Shown: positions 34,083-45,696, counted from the stretch's first letter. The stretch: 64,000 nucleotides of DNA from Doris montereyensis (GCA_037039925.1 JAXRKP010000562.1:151001-215000); one strand, 5' to 3'. A program made the numbers and translations. Notes: generated from the sequence alone by a model not told the origin.

Positions 34083-36312
34083 TATGGCAGCTTTCACACA
34101 AATGGGACCCAATGATAAGCAGAACTCTTCAATTAATCTTTCTCAAAGTCTAATTCATGAATCTTTTTAACATTTGGTCCATGTATATCTTTGACATCGC
34201 ATCTATAAAAAACATAATATTGTGAAATTTGCTTTCAATTTGTGTGTTTTGTGAACATTTTGAGTGTAAACGTCAGCAATTGAGACTACTGTTATTTCCA
34301 TCTTTTTAATAAGTCCTTTTTCACCTTAAGGTAGGTGAGGCCAACGACCTTTATTCTGTTTTCTTCAATTCCATGTGAAGAGAATTGTTCAAAAGAAAAT
34401 TTGGCGATGTCTACATTTTAAAAGTTTTTGCAGTGATCACGTGAGGCATGTTTCAGATTTTCGTTATTATGTAACAATTGTGGTCTACAAATGAACACAC
34501 ACTAAGAGCTGGAAAAAACGGTTGAAAAAATACGTAGAAGCGCCGTTGTATGATTTGGAGTGAAAGAAAATGTATTCCTACTGCCATTTATCCTGTAAAA
34601 GACACGAAAAAAAATCATGTAACTCTAAATGAGAGTGAGAATACCATGAAACTACTAGCAGTCTGCGTGACTTTACGTCCAGACAAAAAAAATTGTTTCG
34701 ATCTGGGGTCTAATAACGGTAATATCGTGTCTATGAGCTATTTTCTCATTGTTCATCTTGTGTAAGACTTGAGAAATCATGAAATTTTTGTTTTTAAATT
34801 GTCCGGTCGGCTTTGCACAATATTTTGTATTTGGATGTCTCCTTATGTCCGCCCGCTGGCGTCCTTCCACAAAAATGTAGCCGATGACCAGTCATCAGAA
34901 AGGAGACCGATCAGGTTAGATTCAGAGACCATTTAGGTTAGATTCGGTTGCATTAGCAAAACCTGCTTTGGCTTATCACAAATGGGGACCCAAGTGAAAC
35001 TTATAATGTAAAGAAGTCTGGCAATCAATAGGCTTTCATGATTTATTACGTTCTAATATACAAAGAAGAGATAATTGGTAATACGGGAGGTTTAGAAGTC
35101 CATTACAAGGATAGTGACTCTGCCATTTACGTCTTCCTGAAACTACTAGCAGTTTGTGCACAGTCGTCTTCGCATAACAATACAATATTACTAAAAACGC
35201 ATTTAAACGAGAGAGAGAAAATAACACTAACAGCACAGGTTCAAATAGAGTTCAAGATTTGTCAGCCACCGCTCCCATCCTGTCCCGTATTCCACGAAGC
35301 AATTATCGATCGATAAAGACACAAGTTTGTGCTAGTCTATTTTGGGGCGCTCTATGTGACTGTAGATAGTCGGAGAGGGGATGGGCAGTGATTTGGGGGG
35401 GGGGCAATATTATGCATGTACGAGAGAGAGAAATAACACTAACAGCACAGGGAAAGAATCATTGTCGCCAAAAGCACAAGTTTTTCGGTGATTTTGGGTT
35501 TTGTTGCTGGTGCAGGGATTTTCTTCCCCCTCCCTCCCTCTCTCTCTCTCTCTCTCTCTTTTTTCTCTCTCTCCCCCTCTCTTTATTGGCAAATATCGGC
35601 CTATGCGTATCGCATACTCACTCATTATAATATAAGTCGTGAAGTTAACCCCCACCGGTTTCAGCAGAATGGTACACACGATAAACCCGTAACACATAAT
35701 AAGGATTATAAAGGCGTACATTCACAGAATTTTACAAAAAAATGGGACAAAAAAAAGCACCGGTTTTCATCCATCCACACGATCCAGAACGCACAAGTCA
35801 TCTGATCAACGGTAAGGCACCGGCCGTGGACTCCACGCCCGAGGTGTCGGAAACACAAACACAGACTTCACATCTTATTGAGAACTAGGGAAAAGTCAGA
35901 ACTCTCCAAACCAGATGCCTAAGCGTTAGATCACTAAATAAACGCCAAGGAAACCTCGGTCAACAGACCCGTGCAGTTCCTGCGTAACATTGCGTCACTG
36001 GCATTGGACCTAGAATTTTCACAGTTATGCCCTGACTGAAAAAACATGACTTTTAAAAGCTAATTTACTTGCCTCACAGTCCTTTGCTATCTCTTAAAGT
36101 CATGTGTCTGGAATCATGGTATATAACACTTGTAAGAAATATAACATGTACATATTGACAAAAGATGGGACCATTTTGTGAAACCTGCCATCTGCGATGT
36201 CAAAGCTATACATGGACCAAATGGTAAGAAGATTCAACAATTGGACTTTGAGAAAGATTCATTCAAGAGTTCAAGTTATCATTGGGTCCCGTTTTTGTGA
36301 AATCTGCCATAT
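34083..36312. repeat. Spaced inverted repeat (about 120-bp arms)
   Basis: The left arm 34083-34203 matches the reverse complement of 36193-36312: CATTTGGTCCATGTATATCT / AGCTATACATGGACCAAATG and TGGGACCCAATGATAA / TTATCATTGGGTCCC. The right arm is preceded by a partial direct copy (GATGGGACCATTTTGTGAAACCTGCC, 36165-36190 region), and a further fragment (TCACAAATGGGGACCC) is near 34978. The spacer also contains a short direct repeat (GAGAGAGAAAATAACACTAAC at 35211 and 35421). No gene is recognised in the 2 kb between the arms. Confidence 0.7.
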
Positions 36313-36499
36313 CAAGATTTTCCCCATCATGGAAATTATTGTCTGTGACAAAGAACACAGTAATAGCCATGTTACGCCTCAACTTGCTGGATATCTAGTA
36401 AGATGGATTATTCTACAAAAGTTTCTCTTTGATGAAATTGGATCTGATTATAATCTCAGTTTGATGCTATCTTCATTTATATATATTGTATCATAGATC

Positions 36500-37110
36500 T
36501 AAATGATTTTGATTCACTGGGAAAATAAATGATGTGCCCGACTATGAAATCCTCCTCTAAATCTGTACTCTCAAGATTTAATTTAGATTCCAGATTCTTA
36601 TAAATATTTCATAACGGCCAGTCTTGATATAATTAGTTTAAATTAACGTAGATTATTTTAGTGGATCTAGATCTAGTCTGGAAATAAATCACAGGCTGTC
36701 TGCTTAGGAGTCAAAGTAGTAAGGGTACTCATTAGTTACAACAAAAGCATGCGTTTTGATCCAACTTTCTTGCATGGTGTTGACTAAGACCCAACCAATT
36801 TACCACTCTTGTCTATCTGCAGTGCATTGCTGCTGTCATGGCATGTTATCCATTGTGTAGGGTGTTTGCAAGGTAGATAACAATCTATCTGAATCTAATG
36901 ACATCGGAAGTTGTGTGAAATATTACCAACTGTTGTTCTCTGTTTGTTTATTATTAGAATGTGTGTGTTGTGCAATAAAAGTGTAAGTCTGTCATGATAA
37001 AATCTATCATGCTGTCAATGCAGTTTTAACATGAGTACGGCTGATCAGTACTGTTTACTTTTATTTCAATAAAACTTCTCTTTCTTTCAATAGTTCATGT
37101 CATTAAAGAT
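36500..37110. other. No recognised gene
   Basis: AT-rich, with TAGATCTAGATCTAG words near 36665 and no coding signal. Confidence 0.35.
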
Positions 37111-37114
37111 GAGC

Positions 37115-37425
37115 TTTTATTATGGCTTTGATTTGATCCACAACTACGGTGATCTCAGGGTTTTAGGTAGGCTTTTAAATCTTGTCCGGACTGCCCTGTA
37201 AACAGCCAAGGGATCTTTAACATGCAGAGTGTTGTGATCTGCACACGGACCTCCTTTTGATTGTCTGTCACTGATGAGACCAGGTGTCCATCCACCCACC
37301 TGGACCAGGGCTGTAGATTTTGCTAGGGGAAACAAAATAGAGAAAAAATTTCAACCGTTAGCGGGACTTAAACCCTCTACCTTTTTGGTTGGGCGGCCGA
37401 CATCTTGCCTTTGGACTACTGGTCA
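37115..37425 (-). mobile_element. SINE-B copy
   Basis: On the minus strand the tRNA-like head (GGTAGAGGGTTTAAGTCC region) is followed by CCACCCACCTGG, GTGTTGTGATCTGCACACGG, CCAAGGGATCTTTAACATGC and CTACGGTGATCTCAGGGTTT read on the plus strand. It is the most complete copy. Confidence 0.75.
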
Positions 37426-38074
37426 AGTCCTTCTATATTTGTTGGCAAGTTTCACACAATGGTCCAATCCCCATTTCCCTCATTTGTCAAAATTTTTAAA
37501 ATTATATTTCTTACAATTATTACCATGTTAAAGTTAAGAACCTGAGTTATCCAGATATTATGTATACTTGGGAATCTGGATGGGAAAGTTCCCTGGCTGT
37601 TCCTAGTTCTCAATAAGCTGTGAAGTCTGTGTGTTTGTGCTCAACTTCACTACTGGCAGAAAGTCCATAGCGGATGCCTTATCGTTGATGACTCCCGCGT
37701 TCTAGAATGTGCTGGTGTATGAAAACCAATACCTTTTTGTCCTGTTTTTTTGTTGTAAAATTCTGTGATTGTATGCCTTTATACTTTCTTTTATATACAT
37801 GATGAGTTTATCGTGTGTGACATTCTGCTAAAACCAATAAACTTTATGGCTTATGTAACGAGTGGGGTGTAATAAGTATAGGTTGATATTTGTGCAGAGA
37901 GAATTAGAAAGCAAAGACGAATTGGGAAAAGAAGCCCAACAGCAACAAAAACCTTGCCATAAAAAGCTGACAGGTTTATTTTTTAATACGACATGTCATG
38001 TCCACCCTTAGTCCCTTAAGTTTTTCTTCTTGGTTTTTTTTCTTTTCAAGTACACCCCCCCCCCCATAATCCAG

Positions 38075-38260
38075 GTAGGTGGATTGACACCATGTCCCAT
38101 GAGAGTTGAATGATAAAAAGGATGCCCCATGTGGATCATAACACTCTGTGCAAGTTAAAGATCCCTTGGCTGTTGAACAGGGCAGTCAGGGCCAATGTCA
38201 AAATGCTGCAAAACCTCTGAGATCACCTTAAGTTGGGAATGTGGGTAAAAGCAGCTAAAA
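38075..38260 (+). mobile_element. SINE-B 3' part
   Basis: TGTGGATCATAACACTCTGT, AAAGATCCCTTGGCTGTTGA, AGGGCAGTCAGGGCC, CTCTGAGATCACCTTAAGTT in plus orientation, with no tRNA-like head. Confidence 0.7.
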
Positions 38261-39660
38261 ACAATTAGCTGATTGGTGATAATTAGGTCGTAGTCTTAGT
38301 GTTAGGTTAAAGCTGTGATATGGAGAGAGAAAAAAAGCCACAAACTGTCACATCATGGTGTTGATTTAGAGTGCGGTGAGAAAATAAAGGAAGACACATG
38401 TGTGTGCTATGCGTACATAACTACACATGATATTTATAACTTATATATAATAAGGTTTGTAACGTAGCCACTGCCAGGAATGAGACTGCAGCTACCATTG
38501 TAGATTCTACCCCAGGTGAATTCTTGTTTTAGTGATTGACACAAATGAGTCAGTCTAACTCTCAGGCAACTTCATTGATTTTATAATAGCAAGCAGCTGT
38601 TGTTCATACACACACAGCTAGTCCTGCCTGCTTGTAAATGATCAATCAAATCAGTATTTAGTGTCTCAAGCTTGGCATGTGATTGATCAGCTTATGAAAC
38701 ACTCTACATTTAACTGTGAGTAGAAAATCTCCTAACAGATGGGCAATTGGAGAAAGAATTTATGAGGGTGAGAAAGGTGAACAAAAGAAAGTATGAGAGG
38801 AGGAAAGGCTGAAAGAAAGTATGAGAGAGGAAAGGCTGAAAGAAAGTAGGAAAGGCTGGCCCTGGCATGATCCAGCTAATGATGAGACATTTAAAAAAAT
38901 AAAATAATACAGTAAAAGTAAAAGACTGCAAAAGGGGACCAAATAAAAAGACCAAACTAAGATGAAGAGGCAGCAGGTCTAAGACAGCAATTCAATTTAA
39001 AGACAATTGAATATATGGATAAAATAAAAGTAAGAGGATGAAAGTGATCTGATAAGTCGGGGGAGAGAGAGAGAAAGGAAAACAGATGGATATATATAAT
39101 ATGCAGTAAGGAGGGGGAAAAGAGAAGAAATAAATGTGTCCATTTTTTTTTTGGGGGGGGGGGTGTGTGTCTAATATGATAAGATATAATATGCTGACAC
39201 TGTTAATATGCTTAAGTTTGCTTCATTTGTATTTTTGTATTATATTCTGAACAAAATGCAGGTTCTTTTTACAGTATAGTAATATAATTTGTTTGAATTT
39301 TGTACCTAAGTGCAGGCTTGATGAAAAGCAAGCTGAAGTTCCCTGTCCATAACTGATGAAAGTGAAATCATTAAATTTAATGTGAAACTCAGATTGATGT
39401 TACATTTTATGATTGAATTCTATTGTTAAATGTGTCGATTATTGTTATTGTTAAGCTTATTTTCAGATCTCTTTTAAATGCGTTGCATTCTAAAACTGAT
39501 TTGGTTTGGGTAGATTATAATATTCAATTTGTTTTGTCATCTAACTGGGTGTCGAAAACAGAAACTTGGCAAGGACCACTAAAATAATTGACATTATTTT
39601 CTGGATGTTTCCACATCTTCCAGATGTGTTGCATTCCAGGAGCTCTACATGCCATAATCT
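38261..39660. other. No recognised gene
   Basis: AT-rich sequence with a purine-rich patch at 38750-39125 where GAAAGAAAGTATGAGAG repeats twice, and a G run near 39150. Confidence 0.4.
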
Positions 39661-39661
39661 T

Positions 39662-39955
39662 TTAGGCTTGATTTGATTTACCCACATCCACAACTAAGAA
39701 TTTCAGTGTTTTCAGCAGGATTTTAGATTTTGTCCAGACTGCCCTGTTAATAGCCAAGGGTGTTGTGACCTGCACACTGGACCTCTGTTTTATCGCCCGT
39801 CTCCGATTGGACTAGGTGTAGATCCACCTACGGTGGGGGGGTAGATTTTGCTAGAAAAAACTTGAGAAATTTTTTCAACAATCGATGGGGCTTGAACCCA
39901 CTACCTTTTGGATGAGAGGCAGACACCTTGCCTTTGGGCTATCGAGTCCCCTAAT
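39662..39955 (-). mobile_element. SINE-B copy
   Basis: The same landmarks as the copy at 37115: CCCACATCCACAACTAAG, GTCCAGACTGCCCTGTTAAT, GTGTTGTGACCTGCACACTG, then the head GGCTTGAACCCACTACCTTT. It lies in the presumed intron or upstream region of the USP gene. Confidence 0.75.
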
Positions 39956-40413
39956 GTTACGCCAATCAGTTTAAAATCTTCTCCCACCGAAACTTTAAGT
40001 TGACTCATTAAATGTCATTATACACACACACATTATTTTATTTTTTTTAAATGGCGGTTTTTATTTTATCAATAATGAGAACAATAAAGCTGTCACAAGT
40101 TTGATAATTTCAGAAGCAAAGTGCTCTTGAAATTTTGAAAACAAAAAAGCTTCTTTTTGTCTGTTTGAATATTCAAAACCAGAGACTCATTTTCATACAA
40201 TTTAAATGATGTTTGAAAACCTACAAATCTTTTGTGTCTGCACCCTTGAATATACATGTCAGACAAGATACACTGATGTACATAATTTAATTTCGCATTC
40301 AAGAACAATTATTTGTGCGTCTGTGTTGGGGGTTTTTACGGTGATTTTATGTTTTGTGTCAATAGATGACTTGATTTTTTAATTTTTCCTCGACTGATTT
40401 GTCACCTGCAGGA

Positions 40414-41584
40414 ATGAAAGAAAAGCGGACCATCTGGCTCTACGAGTCAGCGGGCCTGGGGCTGCTCTGCCTGCTGCTCTACACCTTCCACCACGTGCCC
40501 TACTTCCTTCTCCTGTTGACCTGCATCACGTTCACGCACCCAGCTGTTTGGAAGGACCGACTTTTCCCGACTGCTGGCCAGCCTCAGAGCTCACTGGGAG
40601 AACCACCTCCAGCACGAAGAGAACATGAAGCAGATTGAGCGTCAGAAACAGCAACAGCAGCACTTGCAGCAACAGGCTCTGGGCATGGCTGGCCTCAACA
40701 ACAGTTCGGCCGCCGAGCTGAACAACCTGAGCAGGCAGAACCAGCAAGCAGGCTACGGCATGAGCATCCCTTACCTGGGCAAGCAGGGGAGTCTCCACTA
40801 CCCGCCTAACGCCACCGTGGTGCCGGGTCAGGACCGCCCAACTTATTCTGTCAGTCCAACATCCGCCGTGCACCACGAGGCGGTAAAGCAGGGCAAGGCA
40901 GGTCTCTACGACACGTCAGGGAGGAACTGGAACAGCCTCAGGGGTTTGGATTCAAACTACTCCAGCTTACCCGCTCAGCAGACCGGTTCAAACGCTCTCA
41001 TGGGAATGGGCCGGTCCGGCGATAGCGGCCATAACTCAATGCCAGGCCCTGAGCTCGCTGAGTCCAAACCATTTTGGTCCAGTAGCAACTTGCAACGTCG
41101 TTCTCTGCATCCCGATTCTGGCAGCAAATTTTTCCCCAAACCTTTCTCGTCAACTTCTTCCATCAAATCCAAATTCATGAACGTTATCGGGTTTGGGCCG
41201 AGCATTCCAAAACCTGTTGGCCTGGTGAACAACGGGCAAAACATGTGTTTTATTAATTCAACGATCCAGTGTCTGGCGCGGGGGCCCTTCCTAGTGGAAT
41301 GTCTCACGGCAGATGCGGTCAAAGAGCTGGAGTGCAGCGTGGCCGAATCCGAACTCCTCTCGTCTCTCGCAGAATTGTTAGACATTGTGACTGTGGACCC
41401 TTCGTGTTCTGACTACAAAGTGTTCAATGCCACCAGATTTCGGAAAGCGGCGTCTGTGCTCAATCCCAAGCTGGTGACGCCCCTAACGAACCCATGAGAC
41501 AGCAAGATGCCTCGGAGTTTCTCATGTGGTTGCTGGAGGCGGTGCACAACATTTTAAACAAGAACAGCCAAGCTCTCCAGTGTG
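40414..41584 (+). CDS. Ubiquitin-specific protease (C19), first recognised coding exon
   Basis: A 3' splice site (CGACTGATTTGTCACCTGCAG) ends at 40412, so ATG at 40414 is either the initiator or an internal Met. The reading starts MKEKRTIWLYES and then has a hydrophobic stretch of about 22 residues ending LLLLTC, likely a membrane anchor. The frame changes near 40530-40555; the downstream frame is RLLASLRAHWENHLQHEEN, a Gln/His-rich coiled-coil-like segment, then a Ser/Gly-rich linker. The catalytic core opens with KPVGLVNNGQNMCFINSTIQ; the presumed nucleophile Cys codon is 41246-41248. The frame changes again near 41480-41493 into RQQDASEFLMWLLEAVHNIL. The donor GTAACT follows at 41585. USPs remove ubiquitin from proteins; the substrate is unknown. 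The GQNxCF wording is also seen in divergent USPs such as USP53/54, but I do not assign an orthologue. Confidence 0.85.
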
Positions 41585-42506
41585 GTAACTAAATCCTTTC
41601 TTGTTCACCCGTTGTCAATTTGGGCTTCTTGTTTTTTGGGGTTTTTAATACAAAAAGAAGTACTGTTGGTGTTACACACAAGGTTAAACTGAATATTATT
41701 TCATAGCTGCTAACCAGTACGTACAAAAAACATAATTTAGTACATTTCTTTGACTTTGTCTGTAACTTGTGTGTGTGTCTTTACCTTGAAAAGTATGCAT
41801 TTGTGAGGGTTAACTGTATTTCATTTTATAGAAAACCAAAGAACGGCAAAGATTCAAAGAGAGTGGGTGAAAATAGGGAGACACTATTCCGAGTTTACAA
41901 AACAACTGTTGCACTTCGCTTGAAAGGCCACTGATTGGCAGACTTTTGTTATTTACCTTAAAGAGGATCGTTTCAAGTTAAATGATCAACGTTTTCTTGA
42001 ATATTAGGGGATACGATTAGTTTACACTGTAAGAGTATGGGGGGGTTGGAAAGGTTGCTGCTATGTTCTTAATTAAGTGGAAGCTTTTTTGTCATTATAC
42101 GTTCACAGCAGAAAGATATGATTTTTCTAAAATAGTATGTCACGGTAATGTATGCGATACAGCATTACTAGAGCTTCCACAGCCTTTTACTAATTTTAGC
42201 AAGTGTTTTCTTTTTCTTTTTAGACTTTTTTCGGAAGGGGCAATGACATTTTGTTTTTTTGTTTTTTTTAAAGATTAATTTTTATGGATTATCGTCAAAC
42301 TTTGGAAAGTTTGACTCAAGTGACCATCACCTATTGTACGTGTGGATTTTTCCTGGTTCTGGTCACTTTTAATCATCGAAGGTGAAACAGTTTATTTTGT
42401 GCGAATTGTTTTATTAATTTGAAAAGTATGAAAATGTGGGGGTGTTTTTTAAAAATATTTCTTTTTAATTGAATGTTAATTATTTTTTTCTGGACGTTGA
42501 ATGTAG
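41585..42506 (+). other. Intron 1 of the USP gene
   Basis: GTAACT...TGAATGTAG. Splicing joins G with AT to make an Asp codon and keeps the frame. The intron holds one MITE-like element 1 copy and T-rich sequence. Confidence 0.75.
41703..42064. mobile_element. MITE-like element 1 copy in the USP intron
   Basis: Starts ATAGCTGCTAACCAGTACGT and ends AAGGTTGCTGCTAT, giving imperfect terminal inverted repeats over 362 bases. The body matches the other two copies (CAGACTTTTGTTATTTACCT, TTTTCTTGAATATTAGGGG). Confidence 0.75.
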
Positions 42507-42628
42507 ATCCTTCAAACATCAGTGCTGATGACAAGTTTTCAAGTCCACGCCTTGCCAAATTGAAGCTGATCTACGGAGATTTGAATGCCAACAGGATCAA
42601 AGAACTGAAGGATCAATGCAGACGCGAG
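42507..42628 (+). CDS. Ubiquitin-specific protease, middle coding exon
   Basis: The acceptor ATGTAG precedes 42507 and the donor GTAATC follows 42628. Together with the split base from the previous exon, 123 bases encode 41 residues in one unbroken frame (DPSNISADDKFSSPRLAKLK... to ...LKDQCRRE). It lies between the QQDASEFL region and the ubiquitin-binding fingers in the catalytic core. The sequence is charged and probably helical. This is the only exon of the gene without an apparent indel. Confidence 0.8.
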
Positions 42629-42784
42629 GTAATCACATTAAGGAAAGATTTGTGCAGTAGCTGTTTTATATCTGTTTCATTCCCCATACATGGCTTATCT
42701 CCTAATTGTAACAGCCTCCATGTTTTCCCATCCAACCCTAACTATCTCACCTGCCTGTTACCTGAGGGGGGTTGTAGCCAAACC

Positions 42785-43310
42785 GTAGTGTTGTGAGTTT
42801 GTACTCATGACAGCACTGGTTCAAAACCCCATGGATGGCTGAGTTGTTTTTTCCCCAGTGTTGTGAGTTTGTACTCATGACAGCACTGGTTCAAAACCAT
42901 GAATGGCTGAGTTGTTTTTCCCCAGTGTTGTGAGTTTGTACTCATGACAGCACTGGTTCAAAACCCATGGATTGTTTTTTTCCCAGTGTTGTGAGTTTGT
43001 ACTCATGACAGCACTGGTTCAAAACCCACGGATTGTTTTTTCCCAGTGTTGTGAGTTTGTACTCAGGACGGCACTGGTTCAAAACCCACGGATTGTTTTT
43101 TCCCAGTGTTGTGAGTTTGTACTCAGGACGGCATTGGTTCAAAACCCATGGATGGCTGAGTTGTTTTTTTCCAGTGTTGTGAGTTTGTACTCATGACAGC
43201 ACTGGTTCAAAACCATGGATTGTTTTTCCCAGTGTTGTGAGTTTGTACTCATGACGGCATTGGTTCAAAACCCATGGATGGCTGAGTTGTTTTTTCCATT
43301 GGTGTACTCT
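42785..43310. repeat. 52-67-bp minisatellite in USP intron 2
   Basis: About eight copies of CCAGTGTTGTGAGTTTGTAC, TCATGACAGCACTGGTTCAA, AACCCATGG, with or without ATGGCTGAG, then TTGTTTTTTC. Each copy carries a T-rich tract followed by CCCAG, a 3'-splice-site-like word. Confidence 0.93.
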
Positions 43311-43429
43311 TAGAAAAGGTTCTTCACTCAATTCAGGTGTGAATGAGTACTCAGCTATAGACAGGCTGCACATAGCGCCTAACAGGTGGCTGTACTCCAC
43401 CTGTGTATGCTTCTCAGGATTCCAGTTGG

Positions 43430-43740
43430 CATATAATACCTCCACCTCCTGAGCAGTTGGCACATGAGCAGTTGGCCTCCACCTCCTGAGCAGTTGGCAT
43501 ATATACCTCCACCTCCTGAGCAGTTGGCATATAATACCTCCACCTCCTGAGCAGTTGGCATATATACCTCCACCTCCTGAGCAGTTGGCATATATCCACC
43601 TCCTGAGCAGTTGGCATATAATACCTCCACCTCCTGAGCAGTTGGCATATAATACCTCCACCTCCTGAGCAGTTGGCATATAATACCTCCACCTCCTGAG
43701 CAGTTGGCATATATACCTCCACCTCCTGAGCAGTTGGCAG
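43430..43740. repeat. 31-bp minisatellite in USP intron 2
   Basis: About ten copies of TTGGCATATAATACCTCCAC plus CTCCTGAGCAG, with a 29-base ATATATACC variant and two shorter copies. The last copy continues directly into the head of a repeat C copy. Confidence 0.95.
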
Positions 43741-43850
43741 GAGCTACTTGTAGGCCCTACGTTTTTTTCCTTCCATATCTTTCATCTCTAATTTTACCCT
43801 GAAATTACCGCATATGGTGTGTGATGTAAATTTCAATGAAACAAAATCTA
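43741..43850 (+). repeat. Repeat C copy in USP intron 2
   Basis: AGCTACTTGTAGGCCCTACG, TTTCATCTCTAATTTTACCC, TGAAATTACCGCATATGGTG, then GTAAATTTCAATGAAACAAA. Confidence 0.75.
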
Positions 43851-44603
43851 GACTTTACCTGTCAGTGCTCATTATTATTGTTGTTTTACATTATAGCAGT
43901 GCTGCATTGGAAGATGGAATGATGAAATTGATTTGTAGTCTACTGTACATTGTAGTAATGGGATTTAGAAAGTAAACATTACTGGAAACATTTTTAACAT
44001 GTTCAGCCGACAATGATATTGTGTGTGGAAACAGGAAAAAACATTACGTTAAGTATGGTTATCTATTATAACCCTCACTGATTTTCAAAACAATTATATT
44101 TCCAGACTAGGAGTTGAAAGATAAGAGCTATATGTTACAAACATCATAGCCAATGTGATTATTGAAATTATTCCCTTTATGATCTAGAGCCCCTGATTGG
44201 TAATGCCTGGACACACCCACTTTCAAGAAAAGATGTAAACAAACAGATGGGTGATAAAGAATTGATAGAAATATTCGCTCAAAGCTTGTAAACAGATATT
44301 GCAGATATTAAATTTTGTAAAAGAGACTTTTAGACTTGCCCCTAGAAGTAGTCTAGGGTCGCTGAATAAAAAAACCTGGAAAAAGGATTACGTTAGAAAG
44401 AAGATTTATCACACAGATTTTTTATTTTTATTTTTTTGTGGCTGGAAATCCAGCCATTACGAATGGTGCGAGCCGGTTTAAGAAAGAGTTAAACTTCGGG
44501 TACATCATGTCGTTCAATTACTATAAGAACTGATTTTTATACACCAATGTAGACTCACTTCTCTTCTTGACTTCAACCATCTTTTTGTCTTGGCGTCTTT
44601 CAG

Positions 44604-45696
44604 ATTGCAGTTGCGAATGGTCTGGAAAATGAATCCTCGCAGAGGCTATCCAGCGGCTGTCTGACCTGGAGTGGCTGACTCACAAACAAGCCAACGACAC
44701 AGTGGTGGATGGCTTGTTCACGGGACAGCTGGTGGAGGCGTACCACAGCGTGGAACACGGCCACATCTCCGTCAACCTCCAGGCATTCAACGTCCTGCCT
44801 GTTCCCGTGGCCCTCGCCAGGTACTCGTCTGGGCTAGTCATGCTGGAGGACTGCTTCACCAGCTTCTGCAACATCGAAAACCTCTCAGAGTTGCCCGCCC
44901 CTGGTGCCGGTGCCGACGGTCTGGTCGTGCAGACGACGGCGTCGCGCAGCAGCCGCTTCTTCACATCTCCAACCTTCACATGCGTCCCAACTCTAACCTC
45001 AAGACCGGCTACGGTGCCACGCCGGTTACCCGCCGGTCGACCGGGCAATGTCCCAGCAGCACGCCCACCCGATGTCCCCTCACCAGCCCATGGCCTTCCC
45101 GTCGCCCATCGCCATGCCGCACCACGCGAGTCCCGCCGTGGCGTCCCTGCCCGCCGCACGTTCTTCCCTCCTCCCCCGCCTTGCCCCCTTCCTAGCTCAC
45201 AAAGAGCACCTCGTCAATGACAGTGGCTTCCACGATAACGTTCAGAACCGCGCCAATCATGGTGCGGAGGGTCGTACCATGCCCAAGCTTCAGCGCCGCT
45301 GTCTGCTGCGGCAGTTGCCTGAGTGTCTGATCATTCAGTTGATGAGATTCCGTTACGATCAGGCGGCCAAAGTTTCCACGAAAATCAACACGTCCGTCAG
45401 CATCCGATTGCGGGGGTTCAATCTCCGAGGACGTTATCTACGACACTGTGGCAGCGGAACGATCTCACGGCCTCCAACGGGGGGGCTACGTCTCTGAACT
45501 ACGGCATTTGCCTCCCACCTCGGTGCTAGCAGTACGTACGCACGGGCATTACATCAGCTACTGTCTGGACGGAGACAAGTGGTACCGCATGGATGATCAA
45601 ACCGTGGAGGAAGTCAACATGGAGTTTCAACTCAGCACAGAGGAGATACGACAGAATGCGTATCTCCTGTTTTTATCGAAGGATGGGAACGGATAA
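44604..45696 (+). CDS. Ubiquitin-specific protease, last coding exon
   Basis: It follows the acceptor GGCGTCTTTCAG and ends at TAA (45694-45696). Conserved pieces lie in shifting frames: IAVANGLENESS, then IQRLSDLEWLTHKQANDTVV, DGLFTGQLVEAYHSVEHGHI, SSGLVMLEDCFTSF, a linker rich in Pro/His/Met (about 45040-45170), LPECLIIQLMRFRYDQAAKV with STKINTSVSI, ASHLGASSTYA, HGHYISYCLDGDKWYRMDDQ and LLFLSKDG. GHY (His codon 45547-45549) and the Asp codons at 45592-45597 are the rest of the catalytic triad. The zinc-ribbon cysteines usual in USP fingers are missing: SVEHGHIS stands where CxxCGH is common. I count four to five frame changes, mostly equivalent to one missing base, near 44636, 44930, 45045, 45415 and 45505-45535. 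GC is much higher than the surroundings. Confidence 0.85.

Larger units (their letters stand above)
42629..44603 (+). other. Intron 2 of the USP gene, carrying two arrays
   Basis: GTAATC...GGCGTCTTTCAG. It contains the 67-bp array, a repeat E fragment (43310-43378), the 31-bp array and a repeat C copy. From 43860 to 44600 I see only AT-rich unique sequence. Confidence 0.75.

Noticed and set aside
36197..36496. 99-residue plus-strand frame starting in the right arm of the inverted repeat
   Set aside because: It covers repeated sequence, and the hydrophobic end is AT-rich translation; no family match.
40532..41385. Minus-strand frames of 114 and 136 residues opposite the USP exon
   Set aside because: Shadows of the real plus-strand coding sequence, which carries the USP motifs.
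44671..45220. Alternative plus- and minus-strand frames of 159-174 residues in the last USP exon
   Set aside because: High GC keeps all frames open. Parts of these frames are used in the frame-broken USP reading, but taken whole they have no motifs.
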